Source of the DNA: Luteimonas sp. 9C
GTDB taxonomy: Bacteria > Pseudomonadota > Gammaproteobacteria > Xanthomonadales > Xanthomonadaceae
Length of the DNA: 64,000 nucleotides
Assembly: GCF_902506295.1 (NCBI RefSeq)
Contig: NZ_LR733312.1
Location: 415,063-479,062, forward strand
Reading direction: 5' to 3'
Shown here: in pieces, positions 35,543 to 46,600 of the stretch
Layout of the letters: every line of letters begins with the position of its first letter
Position numbering within the stretch: the first letter of the stretch is position 1
Translations under genes and position numbers: made by a program
Notes under the pieces: generated by a model
Seen by the model: only the letters and a program-made list of their open reading frames with translations
What the model was told of the DNA's origin: nothing
The model's database searches: none

Positions 35543-38500
35543 ATGAAAGGCCGCACAAAACTCTATGCCGGTGCCACGGCGCTTGTTCTCGCCGGTAGTG
35601 CCTATTTCCTGCATTCCGTGATGGCCGTGCAGGGACAGGGTACGCTCGCGCAGCAGCCGTTGAACGTGCAGGCGCAGATCCCGCCCGCGTTCATCATGGC
35701 GGTGGACGACTCGGGTTCGATGACGTTCGAGACGCTGCTGCCCGGTCAGGATGGTCAGGGCTGCTGGAACCCGACCGGTGGCTTTTTCAATGCAAATGGA
35801 TCCCCAAGGACTACGGCAGGAACGGGCGGCGCCTGTGGGTACAACCACCTTATTCCTTACACGGGCCATCGGATCGACGGCAATCGTCATGCGATTGCGC
35901 CGATCTTGACGTTCGGATTTGCTCGTTCCCACGAATACAACCCGTCTTACTTCAATCCGGCTGAGACCTATCTGCCTTGGTTGAACGCCGACGGCACTCC
36001 GTTCGGTGCAACTGCTACTAATCCCCAGGGCAATGCATCGATCACCGCGACTCGGGCGAACCCCCGCGCCAACTCGCCGGTCATCGATATGACGGAGGAC
36101 CAGGAAAACACGGACACTGCGTTGGGTTTCCGTTTGCTCAACGGCATGACGTTGCCATTCGGCACCGAGTACTACGCCACCGGCGCGTGCGGCAACGGGG
36201 CAGGTGCGGTGGGCGGTACCGGCGCCACTCGAAACCGTTGGGTCACCGTAGGTCCTCTGGCCGGTGGCAGCGTCACCGCGACATGCACGGTCGGGATCCG
36301 ATACTTTCCCGCGACCTTTTATCTTTCAACCTCTGCGCCTGCACCCGCCGGTTATCGGGCGACGGTTCTCAACACGCTTCTGCCAGGCGTTTTTGGCGGG
36401 CGCCAGCTTGCGTCCAACGCATGCGGTCCTGGATGCGACATGTACCGGTACGAGATCAGGCGCGAGAACTACACATCTACCGGTGCGTACAACGCGGCAA
36501 TCCAGAACTTCGCCAACTGGTTTTCGTTTTATGGCAATCGCAATCGCGCGATGATCGCGGGCATGACGCGCTCGCTGAGCGACGTCCAGAATATGCGCGT
36601 CGGCTATTTCCGGATCAACAGCCGAACCAATCCGGTCGCGATGCGCAATATGAATCTGCCCAGCGAGAAGTCCTTGCTGTACACGGATCTGCTTGCGTTG
36701 CCCGCCAGCGGTGGCACGCCGAACCTGTTCGCGGTGGATCATATCGGCCGTCAGTTCCAGCGCACTGGCAACGGCGCCCCGATCCAGCTCGCGTGCCAGA
36801 AGAATGCGGGCATGCTGTTCACCGACGGCTACAGCAACGGCGGCACGCCGGGCGCGAATGCGGTCACCGGGCTTGGTGCGCCATTCGATCCGACACCTTC
36901 GGGCAGCCTTGCGGCGATCGCGACCCAGTACTACCAGACCAACCTGCGTCCCGATTTCCCGACGGGTCGCGTGCCGGTGCCAACCGGATGCAGCGCCGCC
37001 AATCCTGACCCGCGTCTGGATTGCAACACCAATCTCCACATGAACTTCTATGGCGTGACCCTGGGCGCCACCGGGTCGATCTATGACCCGGATGTGGCCC
37101 GCGATCCATTCGTTGCGCCGTTCCCCAACTGGCCCGGGCACAACAACGACAATCCCACGACGGTCGACGACATCTGGCATGCCACGATCAACACCCGTGG
37201 CGAATACATCAATGCGCGCACGCCCAATGACATCACGGCTGCGATGCGGCGCGTGCTGGCGTCGGTCAGCGCCGGGTCTTCGCCGGCCGGCAGTATCGCG
37301 CTGACCGGTGCGCGTATCGGCGCCGGGTCGTTGTCGGTGTTTCCGTTCTACGAGGCGCGCAACAACGGGACCGACTGGTACAGCACGCTGACGGCGCAGT
37401 CGGTCACGACGAATCCGAACACCGGTGTGGTGAGCTTCTCCAATGCCTGGGAGGCGAGCAACCGAATGCCGGCGGTCGCGGCCCGTAGCGTGTGGTACGG
37501 CACCGGCACCAACGCTGCGCTGTTCAATCCAACGAATGTCAATTCCCTGGCACGGTTGTGCGACAACCCGGTGCCGAACATGTCGCTGTGCTCGCAGGCC
37601 ACGCTGGCTGCGCTCGGCGGCGCAGGCAGCACGCTGACGCTGACCGAGGCCATCAATTACCTGAAGGGCGACCAGACGCTGGAGGCCGAGCGTAACGTCA
37701 ACGGCACATTGCGCTTCCGGACCACGCGCCTCGGCGACATCGTCAACGCCACACCGGTCGTCAGCGCGCCCACGGACGATTACGGGTATCGCGCGTTGCC
37801 GGCGCCTTACGGTGCGAGCTACGCCACCTACATGTCCAGCAAGGTCACGACCGGAAACACGAATCTCCGTCGGCCGATGGTCTATGCCGGTGCGAATGAC
37901 GGCATGCTGCACGGCTTTGACGGGCGCACGACGACGGCCGGCGGTATCGAACGGTTCGCCTTCATTCCGCAGACCGTGCTCGGGCACATGGGTAACCTGC
38001 TGTTTCCCTACGACCAAGCAGCCAGCGGCGACCAGCGCTTCCAGCACCGCTATTTCGTCGATGGACCGCTGGCGGTTTCCGATGCCTACTATGGTGCGGG
38101 CGCTGACGCGGGTTGGCGTACGGTCCTTGTCGGCTCGACCGGCGCTGGCGCGAAGGGCGTGTTCGGTTTGAATGTCTCCGGTGTGTCCCGTACGTCAGGT
38201 GACTTTGCGGCAGCCGACCGGTTGTGGGAAGTGAGCGCCCTCAACACCAGCCTGACCCAGGCGCAACGGGAAAACATCGGCTACGTGCTGGGACGTCCGG
38301 TGATCGTGCCGGTCAAGACTGGCTCTGCGACCGGGCCGGTGAAGTGGCACGCGATCTTCGGCAACGGCTACAACAGCACCAGCGGCAAGGCGGTGCTGTA
38401 CATGGTCGAGATCGGAACCGGCGCGCCGCAGATCAGAATGATCGAAGCCGTCGAGTCAGGTGCACCGGCCGGCAGCAACGGCTTGGGCAATGTGGTCGTC

Positions 38501-39385
38501 CTCGACCGTTTCACTGGCGCTGCCGACAACTCGCTGACAGCATCGGGGCGGGATGGTTTCGCTGATACCGCCTACGCGGCCGATCAGAAGGGCGCGGTCT
38601 GGAAGTTCGATTTGCGTGCTGCGACGCCTGTAGCACCGACGCGGCCGCTCTTCACCTCGCTGCTCTATACGAGCGGCGCCGAGAACAACACGCGCCAGCC
38701 GATCCTCGGCGGTCTGACTGCAGCGGCCGGTCGCAACGGTGGCGTCATGCTGTACTTCGGTACCGGCAGCTTCTCGTTCGATGGCGATCCGGTCGACGTG
38801 ACGCAGCAGTCGCTCTATGCGGTGCTCGATGCGGGCACCGGTCAGCCCACGACGACCATTACCCGCACCAACCTCTCTGCCCAGACCATCACGTCAACAA
38901 GCGACGGTGTGCGTTCGACAAGCTCCAATATCCCGGCTGCCGGACGACTTGGGTGGTACATCGATCTGCCGGTGCGCGAGCGGTTCGTCGGATATCCCCG
39001 CATCGAGAGCGGCATCGTTTTCATGCCGACCTATGCACCGGTCAGTGCGCTCCAGTGCAGTGTGGAGGGCGCCAACTGGCTCTACGGTCTCAATGCGTTG
39101 ACCGGCGCTGCCGGCTTGTCGAATGTGACCTACGATTCCCCGCAAGGCGAGTCGCCCGGCGCAGGCACAGGAGCGATCTCGCTCAACACGCAGGGCACGG
39201 CGCCGGTCAAGGATGTCGCCATCTTCAGTTCGCCGCGCATTTCACCCCTCGCTGCCGGAGCGACGCCGGATGACCTCGACGATGCGCTTGAAGCACAGTG
39301 TTCGATGGTGATCCAGGTCGCGGGTGCGCCGCCGCTGTACCTCAAGCGGCCCTGCGGTCGCCAATCGTGGAGGCAGATCCAGTGA
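35543..39385 (+). CDS. pilY1: Pilus tip adhesin and assembly protein PilY1
   Basis: A 1280-residue exported protein with a signal peptide or anchor in the first 28 residues. The N-terminal part is VWA-like, with a MIDAS-type DxSxS motif (DDSGS, residues 55-59). From about residue 770 a PilY1 C-terminal beta-propeller begins (RRPMVYAGANDGMLHGFDG). PilY1 caps the minor-pilin complex and mediates adhesion, mechanosensing and pilus extension, with calcium regulation in Pseudomonas. The region about 35.7-36.7 kb has clearly more A/T-rich codons than the rest of the window. It is coupled to pilE through a GTGA overlap. Confidence 0.93.
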   Translation: MKGRTKLYAGATALVLAGSAYFLHSVMAVQGQGTLAQQPLNVQAQIPPAFIMAVDDSGSMTFETLLPGQDGQGCWNPTGGFFNANGSPRTTAGTGGACGYNHLIPYTGHRIDGNRHAIAPILTFGFARSHEYNPSYFNPAETYLPWLNADGTPFGATATNPQGNASITATRANPRANSPVIDMTEDQENTDTALGFRLLNGMTLPFGTEYYATGACGNGAGAVGGTGATRNRWVTVGPLAGGSVTATCTVGIRYFPATFYLSTSAPAPAGYRATVLNTLLPGVFGGRQLASNACGPGCDMYRYEIRRENYTSTGAYNAAIQNFANWFSFYGNRNRAMIAGMTRSLSDVQNMRVGYFRINSRTNPVAMRNMNLPSEKSLLYTDLLALPASGGTPNLFAVDHIGRQFQRTGNGAPIQLACQKNAGMLFTDGYSNGGTPGANAVTGLGAPFDPTPSGSLAAIATQYYQTNLRPDFPTGRVPVPTGCSAANPDPRLDCNTNLHMNFYGVTLGATGSIYDPDVARDPFVAPFPNWPGHNNDNPTTVDDIWHATINTRGEYINARTPNDITAAMRRVLASVSAGSSPAGSIALTGARIGAGSLSVFPFYEARNNGTDWYSTLTAQSVTTNPNTGVVSFSNAWEASNRMPAVAARSVWYGTGTNAALFNPTNVNSLARLCDNPVPNMSLCSQATLAALGGAGSTLTLTEAINYLKGDQTLEAERNVNGTLRFRTTRLGDIVNATPVVSAPTDDYGYRALPAPYGASYATYMSSKVTTGNTNLRRPMVYAGANDGMLHGFDGRTTTAGGIERFAFIPQTVLGHMGNLLFPYDQAASGDQRFQHRYFVDGPLAVSDAYYGAGADAGWRTVLVGSTGAGAKGVFGLNVSGVSRTSGDFAAADRLWEVSALNTSLTQAQRENIGYVLGRPVIVPVKTGSATGPVKWHAIFGNGYNSTSGKAVLYMVEIGTGAPQIRMIEAVESGAPAGSNGLGNVVVLDRFTGAADNSLTASGRDGFADTAYAADQKGAVWKFDLRAATPVAPTRPLFTSLLYTSGAENNTRQPILGGLTAAAGRNGGVMLYFGTGSFSFDGDPVDVTQQSLYAVLDAGTGQPTTTITRTNLSAQTITSTSDGVRSTSSNIPAAGRLGWYIDLPVRERFVGYPRIESGIVFMPTYAPVSALQCSVEGANWLYGLNALTGAAGLSNVTYDSPQGESPGAGTGAISLNTQGTAPVKDVAIFSSPRISPLAAGATPDDLDDALEAQCSMVIQVAGAPPLYLKRPCGRQSWRQIQ

Positions 39386-39843
39386 CCAGCGCTTTCGCTC
39401 GGCATACACCAACTGCGCGTTCGCGCTTCGCGCGCGGATTTACCCTGATCGAGCTGATGGTCGTCGTGGCGGTGGTCGCGATTCTGGCCTCGATCGCCCT
39501 CCCGAGCTATCAGGATTCCGTGCGCAAGTCGCGGCGTGCGCAGGCCAAGGCGGACATGGTCGAGCTGGCGCAGCGTTTTGAGCGTTTCCACACGGTCAAT
39601 AACACCTACGAAGGATTCTGGGCAGGGGCGTTCGGCGCCGCGAATGCGAGTGTCGCATCGCCCTCGACGCAGGGGGCAACGGTTGCCTATCTGATTACCA
39701 GTGAGGCGACGCCCAATACGTTCACGCTGACGTCGGAGCCGCAAGGCAACCAGACACAGGACACGCGTTGCGGCACCCTCGGGATGACGAATACGGGGGT
39801 AAAGAGCGAAACAGGGACAGGGAGCCTTTCAGACTGCTGGTAG
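39382..39843 (+). CDS. pilE: Type IV pilin-like protein PilE
   Basis: A 153-residue prepilin. FARG/FTLIELMVVVAVVAILA gives cleavage after Gly19 with Glu at +5, and the C-terminus has a Cys pair (TRCGTL...SDCW) forming the D-region disulphide loop. GTG at 39382 has GGAGG 8 nt upstream and overlaps the pilY1 stop. Length and position last in the operon fit the minor pilin PilE rather than the major PilA subunit. A strong terminator follows. Confidence 0.92.
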   Translation: MTSAFARHTPTARSRFARGFTLIELMVVVAVVAILASIALPSYQDSVRKSRRAQAKADMVELAQRFERFHTVNNTYEGFWAGAFGAANASVASPSTQGATVAYLITSEATPNTFTLTSEPQGNQTQDTRCGTLGMTNTGVKSETGTGSLSDCW

Positions 39844-39870
39844 TCCGGACGAGCAAAGCAAGCTTCAGTA

Positions 39871-39899
39871 AGCCGCGGCGCAGTCCGCGGCTTTTTTTT
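39871..39899 (+). terminator. Rho-independent terminator of pilus operon
   Basis: AGCCGCGG (39871-39878) and CCGCGGCT (39885-39892) with a 6-nt loop, directly followed by eight T residues. It is a textbook terminator 28 nt after pilE. Confidence 0.95.
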
Positions 39900-39922
39900 G
39901 CTGTCCAGCATCTCCGGTGCGC

Positions 39923-39953
39923 AAAAAAAAAGCCCATGCATTGCTGCACAGGC
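39923..39953 (-). terminator. Terminator of tRNA-Asn
   Basis: On the minus strand, GCCTGTGCA (39953-39945) pairs with TGCATGGGC (39940-39932), two G-U wobbles included, around a GCAA loop. A run of nine T follows. It lies just downstream of the tRNA-Asn 3' end. Confidence 0.88.
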
Positions 39954-39965
39954 CTTTTGATGTCT

Positions 39966-40042
39966 TGGCGCCCGAAGTTGGACTCGAACCAACGACCCCC
40001 TGATTAACAGTCAAGTGCTCTAACCGGCTGAGCTATTCGGGC
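39966..40042 (-). tRNA. tRNA-Asn (GTT)
   Basis: A 77-nt cloverleaf on the minus strand. Acceptor stem GCCCGAA/TTCGGGC, discriminator G, CCA encoded, D-arm GCTCAGCCGGTTAGAGC, anticodon loop CTGTTAA with anticodon GTT, and T-arm GGTTCGAGTCC. Confidence 0.97.
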
Positions 40043-40190
40043 GGGGACGCACATTCTAGTCGGTTGTCGGCATGGGTCAAGCGTTGGATCGCGACTTTTC
40101 GAAAGTTGCCGCGTGCGGTGCTCCGGGCTGCGGCACCGGCCTCCGTGATGGCGGCATGCAGGGTCTAGGTGCTCTGACCTGTCGCGCGGG

Positions 40191-40706
40191 TCAGAAGGGA
40201 CACGGTCGATCCGTAGCGGGTCGCGAGCTCCGGATCCTGCCCAGGTTGTTGACGACGACCTGTCCGCCCAGCCTGTCGGCGCGACAGACGTTGACCGTCA
40301 GGTTGGTGCCTGCACTGCGGCCGTCACGCTGGTATCGAACGAAGGGACGGGTGGACGCGAGGCGGAGCGAACCCGTGGCGCCCGAGGGCGCGTCGGCCTC
40401 GCGCAGCAGCTCCATGGCGGTGTCGGGCCGACGATTGCCGTCGGGATCCAGGAACACGATCCAGCCCTTGCCCCAGTCGGCGTCCGATCGACAGCCGTCG
40501 AGTGCGCGTCCGGGACAGGCCACGATCGGGCTGCGGCGTGTGATCGCCGCGTTGCGCGCCATCGCAAGATCGGCGCTGACCAGGTGCAGCGCGGTCCGGA
40601 CCCGATAGCGGTCCAGAACATCCGCGAAGGCCGTCATCCCGAAGGTGCAGAGCAGGGTGAGGAGGGCGAGGGTCGTCATCAGCTCGACGAGCGTGAGGCC
40701 GCGCAT
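40191..40706 (-). CDS. Second FimT/GspH-type pseudopilin
   Basis: A 171-residue minor prepilin: MRG/LTLVELMTTLALLTLLC, cleavage after Gly3 and Glu at +5. The C-terminal domain is GspH-like with several Cys (ACPGRALDGC...NVCRADR). It points away from the main minor-pilin operon and is separated from it by the tRNA-Asn gene. The ATG at 40706 is chosen because the longer frame to 40946 only adds low-complexity residues. It may supply an alternative initiator or belong to a different secretion/pilus complex. Confidence 0.87.
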   Translation of the reverse strand: MRGLTLVELMTTLALLTLLCTFGMTAFADVLDRYRVRTALHLVSADLAMARNAAITRRSPIVACPGRALDGCRSDADWGKGWIVFLDPDGNRRPDTAMELLREADAPSGATGSLRLASTRPFVRYQRDGRSAGTNLTVNVCRADRLGGQVVVNNLGRIRSSRPATDRPCPF

Positions 40707-41227
40707 GGGGCGTGTCCCGTGCGTTTCCTGGCCGGAGGCGCGGAAGGGCGGCTTCGAATATCCAGGGATCGGTGAAGGCGGCGGCGCGCCGCTGATGCCC
40801 GGTGTGCCTGCGTCACACGGATGCGCATGCCGGCGGCCGGGTGGCAGTCCGGCCCCGTCCAGATGGAGGCGGTCGCGCGGAAGGTTAGCGGTGTATCGCT
40901 GGCGCATGAGGACGTCCTTGTCCTGTCGCTGGGCGGGCGCCTCCACGACGCGATTGCGATCGGCTCCGTCATGCCGGTCGCGGGTGTCGTCTCAGCTCCT
41001 GCACCGGTTACCTGCAATCCTGCAGGGCATCCAGATTCCGCGTGTCGGCGGGCCCGTGCAGCCGGTCTGCGTCCCATGCGGTGGTCGGAAACCGCCCACT
41101 GCTATCGTGGGCGGCCGCGTCACAACGATGTCCGCGCCCTGTCCATGTGCCCCGAGTGCGCCGGATTCGCGTTGTGGCGGGTTGCCTCTGTCCCCATGTC
41201 ACCTGCTTCCCCGGATCGGCCTGCCTC
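40707..41227. other. Intergenic region upstream of uvrB
   Basis: About 520 bases separating the divergent fimT-like gene and uvrB. It should contain both promoters. I looked for a LexA-type box and did not recognise one. No RNA gene or repeat was seen; open frames here are shadows. Confidence 0.4.
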
Positions 41228-43261
41228 ATGAACGACGTCATCCACCCCGCCGCGTTCCAGCTGGTCTCGCCGTACAAGCCGGCGGGCGATCAGCCGCAGG
41301 CGATCGAAAAGCTGGTCGACGGCTTCGAGGCGGGTCTGGCGCACCAGACGCTGCTAGGCGTCACGGGCTCGGGCAAGACCTACACCATCGCCAACGTGAT
41401 CCAGCAGGTGCAGAAGCCGACGCTGGTGATGGCGCCGAACAAGACCCTGGCCGCGCAGCTCTACGGCGAGTTCAAGTCGTTCTTCCCGCACAACGCGGTC
41501 GAGTACTTCGTCAGCTATTACGACTACTACCAGCCCGAGGCGTACGTGCCGTCGTCGGACACGTACATCGAGAAGGACAGTTCGGTGAACGAACACATCG
41601 AACAGATGCGGCTGTCGGCGACCAAGGCGCTGCTCGAGCGACGCGATGCGATCGTGGTCTGTTCGGTGTCGGCGATCTACGGCCTCGGCGATCCGAACGA
41701 GTACTTCCGGATGGTGCTGCACATGGTGCGCGGCGAGCGCATCGACCAGCGCGAATTGATCCAGCGCCTGACGGCGATGCAGTACAGCCGCAACGACACC
41801 GAATTGCGCCGCGGCACCTATCGCGTGCGCGGCGAGGTCATCGACATCCATCCGGCGGAATCGGAAATGGATGCGCTGCGCATCGAGCTGTTCGACGGCG
41901 AGATCGAGCGCATCACCCAGTTCGACCCCTTGACGGGCGAGACCAAGCGCACCTTGCCGCGTTACACCATCTACCCGAAATCGCACTACGTCACCACGCG
42001 CCGCACGACGCTCGAAGCGGTCGAGGCGATCAAGGCGGAACTGCCGCCGCGCCTGGAGCAGTTCTATGCCGAGAACAAGCTGGTCGAGGCCCAGCGTCTG
42101 CAGCAGCGGACGCAGTTCGATCTGGAAATGATGGCCGAGGTCGGCTACTGCAACGGCGTGGAGAACTATTCGCGGCATTTGACCGGACGCATGCCCGGTG
42201 AAGCGCCGCCGTGCCTGTTCGACTATCTGCCGCCGGACGCGCTGCTGGTGGTCGACGAGTCACACGTGACCGTCCCGCAGATCGGCGCCATGTACAAGGG
42301 CGACCGTTCGCGCAAGGAAACGCTGGTGAACTTCGGCTTCCGCCTGCCGTCGGCGATGGACAACCGGCCGTTGAAGTTCGAGGAGTGGGAAGGGCGTGCG
42401 CCGCGCGCGATCTTCGTCTCGGCGACGCCCGGCAAGTACGAACTGGACAAGTCGGAGGGGCAGATCACCGAGCTGGTGGTGCGCCCGACCGGCCTCATCG
42501 ATCCGGTGGTCGAGATCCGCCCCGTCGCGAGCCAGGTCGATGATGTCCTGGGCGAGATCCGCGAGCGGGTCGAGATGGGCGACCGCGTGCTGATCACCGT
42601 GCTGACCAAGCGGATGGCCGAGAACCTCACCGAATATCTCGGCGAGCACGAGATCAAGGTGCGCTACCTGCATTCGGACATCGACACCGTGGAGCGTGTG
42701 GAGATCATCCGTGACCTGCGCCTCGGCAAGTTCGACGTCCTGGTGGGCATCAACCTGCTGCGCGAAGGACTCGACATGCCCGAGGTATCGCTGGTCGCGA
42801 TCCTCGATGCCGACAAGGAGGGCTTCCTGCGCTCGGGCGGTTCGCTGATCCAGACGATCGGCCGCGCGGCGCGCAACCTCCGCGGCAAGGCGATCCTCTA
42901 CGCCGACCGGATCACCAATTCGATGCAGATGGCGCTCGACGAGACCGATCGCCGCCGGGCGAAGCAGGTCGAGTACAACACCGAGCACGGCATCACGCCG
43001 ACGTCGGTGGCGCGCGCGATCGTCGACATCATGGAAGGCGCCCGCGCCGAGCCCGAGCTGGAGAAGAAGGGGCGCGGCAAGAGCCGCAAGGTGGCAGAGC
43101 CGGTCGAGGATTACGCCGCGATGCCACCGGAGAAGCTGGCCGCACGCCTCAAGGCGCTGGAGCAGCAGATGTACCAGCACGCGCGCGATCTGGAGTTCGA
43201 GGCGGCCGGTCGGATCCGCGACCAGATCCGCCAGATCAAGGACGCGAGCCTGGTCCGGTAG
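41228..43261 (+). CDS. uvrB: UvrABC system protein B
   Basis: A 677-residue nucleotide-excision-repair protein (E. coli 673). Walker A GVTGSGKT is at residues 44-51; the beta-hairpin that inserts into DNA includes [24 protein letters not shown]-type motif II, helicase motif VI near QTIGRAARN, and the C-terminal UVR helix pair ([13 protein letters not shown]) that binds UvrC are all present. It loads at lesions delivered by UvrA and recruits UvrC. The ATG at 41228 matches the family start. It is followed by tRNA-Val. Confidence 0.97.
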   Translation: MNDVIHPAAFQLVSPYKPAGDQPQAIEKLVDGFEAGLAHQTLLGVTGSGKTYTIANVIQQVQKPTLVMAPNKTLAAQLYGEFKSFFPHNAVEYFVSYYDYYQPEAYVPSSDTYIEKDSSVNEHIEQMRLSATKALLERRDAIVVCSVSAIYGLGDPNEYFRMVLHMVRGERIDQRELIQRLTAMQYSRNDTELRRGTYRVRGEVIDIHPAESEMDALRIELFDGEIERITQFDPLTGETKRTLPRYTIYPKSHYVTTRRTTLEAVEAIKAELPPRLEQFYAENKLVEAQRLQQRTQFDLEMMAEVGYCNGVENYSRHLTGRMPGEAPPCLFDYLPPDALLVVDESHVTVPQIGAMYKGDRSRKETLVNFGFRLPSAMDNRPLKFEEWEGRAPRAIFVSATPGKYELDKSEGQITELVVRPTGLIDPVVEIRPVASQVDDVLGEIRERVEMGDRVLITVLTKRMAENLTEYLGEHEIKVRYLHSDIDTVERVEIIRDLRLGKFDVLVGINLLREGLDMPEVSLVAILDADKEGFLRSGGSLIQTIGRAARNLRGKAILYADRITNSMQMALDETDRRRAKQVEYNTEHGITPTSVARAIVDIMEGARAEPELEKKGRGKSRKVAEPVEDYAAMPPEKLAARLKALEQQMYQHARDLEFEAAGRIRDQIRQIKDASLVR

Positions 43262-43279
43262 AAATTTGCGCGCGGGTAT

Positions 43280-43307
43280 TCGACAACGCGCGAATCCGGT
43301 GTATGAT
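43280..43307 (+). promoter_or_regulatory. Promoter of tRNA-Val
   Basis: TATGAT (43302-43307) is a strong -10, with TCGACA (43280-43285) as a -35 at 16-bp spacing. It sits immediately before the tRNA gene, whose 5' end is 11 nt further on. Confidence 0.6.
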
Positions 43308-43318
43308 TCGCACCCTTC

Positions 43319-43393
43319 GGGCGGTTAGCTCAGCGGTAGAGCACTACCTTGACATGGTAGGGGTCACAGGTTCGAACCCTGTACCGCCCACCA
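43319..43393 (+). tRNA. tRNA-Val (GAC)
   Basis: A 75-nt cloverleaf: acceptor GGGCGGT/ACCGCCC, discriminator A, CCA encoded; anticodon stem CTACC/GGTAG with loop TTGACAT and anticodon GAC; T-arm GGTTCGAACCC. Confidence 0.97.
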
Positions 43394-43693
43394 CCTCGTA
43401 CCCTTGATGCAGCAGGGTGGGGTGGGATCGAAGAGCCGGCCGGCGCGCAGCGCCCTGGCCGATGTGACGCGCGATCGGCCGACGTCAGGCCACACGCATC
43501 TTCATCTCTCCGGATTCACGCACGCGGTTCGCGCTGCTGTCTCGCCCTGCGCGCAGGGGCGACGTATGCGACTCGCAATCATCGGTGCGCTTGCGCGCAT
43601 CGGTCGATGCAGTGGGCGCGTGCCGTCACGCCGGCTCCCGTCTGCAGGGCGCAGCCTAGCGGCAAGCAGGCCGTCGGCTTGACAGGATCCTCC
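43394..43693. other. Leader of glucan synthase gene
   Basis: Exactly 300 bases with no supported gene between tRNA-Val and the synthase ATG. It presumably contains the synthase promoter and perhaps a tRNA terminator. Nothing specific was recognised. Confidence 0.4.
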
Positions 43694-46600
43694 ATGCACG
43701 CTGCTTCGAGGATGTCCCGCCGCTGGTCGCGCTTGCGCAGCCGGTTCGGCACATACGCTTCCCCGCTCGATTCCACCGATCTCGCGTCCGAGGCGCCGCT
43801 TCGCGCGCAGCTGTTCAGCGCCGAGCAGATGGAGCTGCACGGCAAGGCGCTCGCGCTCACCCATCGCATCCACACCGGGCGCGTGCCCGATCGTCTGCTC
43901 GCACGACTGAGCGAGAACGCGGCGCTGCTCGAGGATGCGCGCACGTTCCTGTCGCTGATGGTCCGCGACGACATCCGCATCACCCCGGCCGGCGAGTGGT
44001 TGCTCGACAACTACCACCTGATCGAGGAGCAGGTGCGACTCGCGCGGCGGCATCTGCCCAAGGGCTACAGCCGTGAACTGCCGGCGTTGTCGCAGGGTGC
44101 GTCGGCCGGACTGCCGCGGGTCTACGACCTCGCGATGGAGGCGGTCGCACATGGCGATGGCCAGGTGGATGCGGTCACGCTGAGCCGCTTCGTCGCGGCC
44201 TACCAGCTGGTCACGCCGTTGACGCTGGGCGAGCTGTGGGCGATCCCGATCATGTTGCGCCTCGCGGTGCTGGAGAACCTGCGGCGCATGGCCGCCCGCG
44301 TGATCCACGACGGCCGTGATCACCGCCGTGCGCGGCGCTGGGCCGAAGAACTCAACGCCACCGCGACCGGCTCGCCCAAGGATGTGGTGCTGGTGGTCGC
44401 CGACATGGCCCGCAGCCAGCCGCCGGCCACCGGCGCCTTCGTCGCCGAACTCACCCGGGGCCTGCACGGGCGCGGCGCGCTGCTGTCGCTGCCGCTGACG
44501 TGGATCGAGCAGTGGCTGACCGACAGTGGACTGCGCATCGACGCGCTGGTCCACGCCGAAAGCCAGCAGCAGGCGGCCGACCAGGTGTCGATCGGCAACA
44601 GCATCGGCAGCCTGCGTTTCCTCGCGAACATGGACTGGCGCGAATACGTCGAGACCATGAGCCTGGTCGATGCGGCCCTGCGCGAGGACCCCGCGGCCAC
44701 GTACGGCCTCATGGATTTCGCGACCCGCGACCATTACCGCCATGCGGTCGAGACCATCGCCCGGCGCAGCGGCGCCAGCGAGGTGGACGTCGCGCAGACG
44801 ACGGTGCGACTGGCGCAGGTGCATGCGGCCGACAGCATCGAAGCGCACGTCGGCTACTACCTCGTCGACGACGGCGTCGACGCCACCCTGACCACGCTGG
44901 CGTCGGCGCACGGACGCCGCAAGGCGCGCATGGCGCCGCGCACCGTGCCGCTACCGGTGTATCTGTCGCTGATCGCCGTGGTCGTCGCCCTCGCCACGAC
45001 CGGCCTGCTCGGCCAGTCCGGTGCGCACGCGGTCTCTTGGGCGCCTGCCTGGGTGCTGATCCTGCTGGGCCTGCTGGTCTTCAGCGAGCTCGGCATCGCG
45101 CTGACCAACTGGCTGGCCACGGTGATCGTGGCGCCGAAGCCGCTGCCGCGCCTGGAGTTCTCCCTGGGCCTGCCGCCCAGCGAGCGGACGCTCGTCGTCG
45201 TGCCCTGCATGTTCGGCGACATCGCCACGGTCGACGCACTGGTCGAAGGACTCGAGGTGCGGTTCCTCGCCAACCGCGATCCGCATCTCCATTTCGCATT
45301 GCTCAGCGACGATCTCGACGCCGACCAGCAGACCCTGCCGGGCGATGCGGCCGTGCTCGCCCACGCCGCGGCACTGATCGCCGGCCTCAACCAGCGGTAT
45401 CTGGCCGACAGCCCGGCGCCCGGCGGCGACCGCTTCTTCCTGTTCCACCGGCCGCGCACCTGGAATGCGGGCGAGGGGCGCTGGATCGGCGAGGAACGCA
45501 AGCGCGGCAAGCTCGCCGCATTGAACGGCTTCCTGCGCGGCGCCGGCACGGGTGCGTTCCAGCAGATCGTCGGCCGGACCGAGGTGCTGGCCAACGTGCG
45601 CTACGTGATCACCCTCGATACCGACACACGGCTGCCGCGCGACGCCGCGCGCGCCTTCGTCGGCACGCTGGCGCATCCGCTCAACCGGGCGGTGTTCGAT
45701 CCCAGGCGCAATCGCGTGACCCGCGGCTACGGCATCCTGCAACCGAGTGTCGGCAGCAGTTTCAGCGGCCGGCGCATCAGCCGCTATGCCCGCATGTACG
45801 GCAGCGAGCCCGGCATCGATCCCTATACGCGCACGGTGTCGGACGTGTACCAGGACCTGTTCGGCGAAGGCTCCTTCGTCGGCAAGGGCATCTACGACAT
45901 CGACGCGTTCGAGCAGGCCCTGCACGGGCGCTTCCCCGACAACCGCATCCTCAGCCACGACCTGCTGGAAGGCTGCCACGCCCGCGCGGGCCTGGTCAGC
46001 GACGTCCGTCTGTACGAGGACTATCCCGCGCGCTACGCCGCCGACGTGAAGCGGCGCCACCGCTGGATCCGTGGCGACTGGCAGCTGCTGCCCTGGCTGA
46101 TGCCGTGGGTACCGACGGCACGCGACGGCCGGGTGCGCAACCCGCTGTCGTGGCTCTCGCGCGGCAAGCTGATCGACAACCTGCGCCGCAGTCTGGTGCC
46201 GGCGTCCGCGCTCGCGCTGCTGGTGTTCGGCTGGACGACGCTCACCGCGCCGCTGGCCTGGACGTTCTGGCTGCTGGCGGTGTTCTTCGCGCCGGTGCTG
46301 ATTCCTGCGCTGCGCGACCTGCTGTCGAAACCGGCCGACATGCGCCTCGACACGCATCTGCTGCAGGTCGGCGATGCGACCGGGCGTGGGCTGGTGCGCG
46401 CCGTGGTGAATTTCGCGTGTCTGCCCTACGAGGCGATGTTCAGCCTGTCGGCGATCGCGGTGACGCTGTGGCGCACGCTGGTCACGCGCCGGCATCTGCT
46501 GCAATGGAATCCGTCGAGCGAAGTCGAGCGGTCGCTCGGCAGCGGCATGGCCGCCGAGCTGCGCGCGATGTGGGGCGCACCCGTGCTGTCGCTGCTGATC

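Noticed and set aside
39966..40042. Integrated island attached to tRNA-Asn
   Set aside because: No second copy of the tRNA 3' end and no integrase gene are visible in the window.
40707..41227. LexA/SOS operator upstream of uvrB
   Set aside because: No palindrome matching a known LexA consensus was seen; absence here may reflect a lineage-specific box I cannot recognise.
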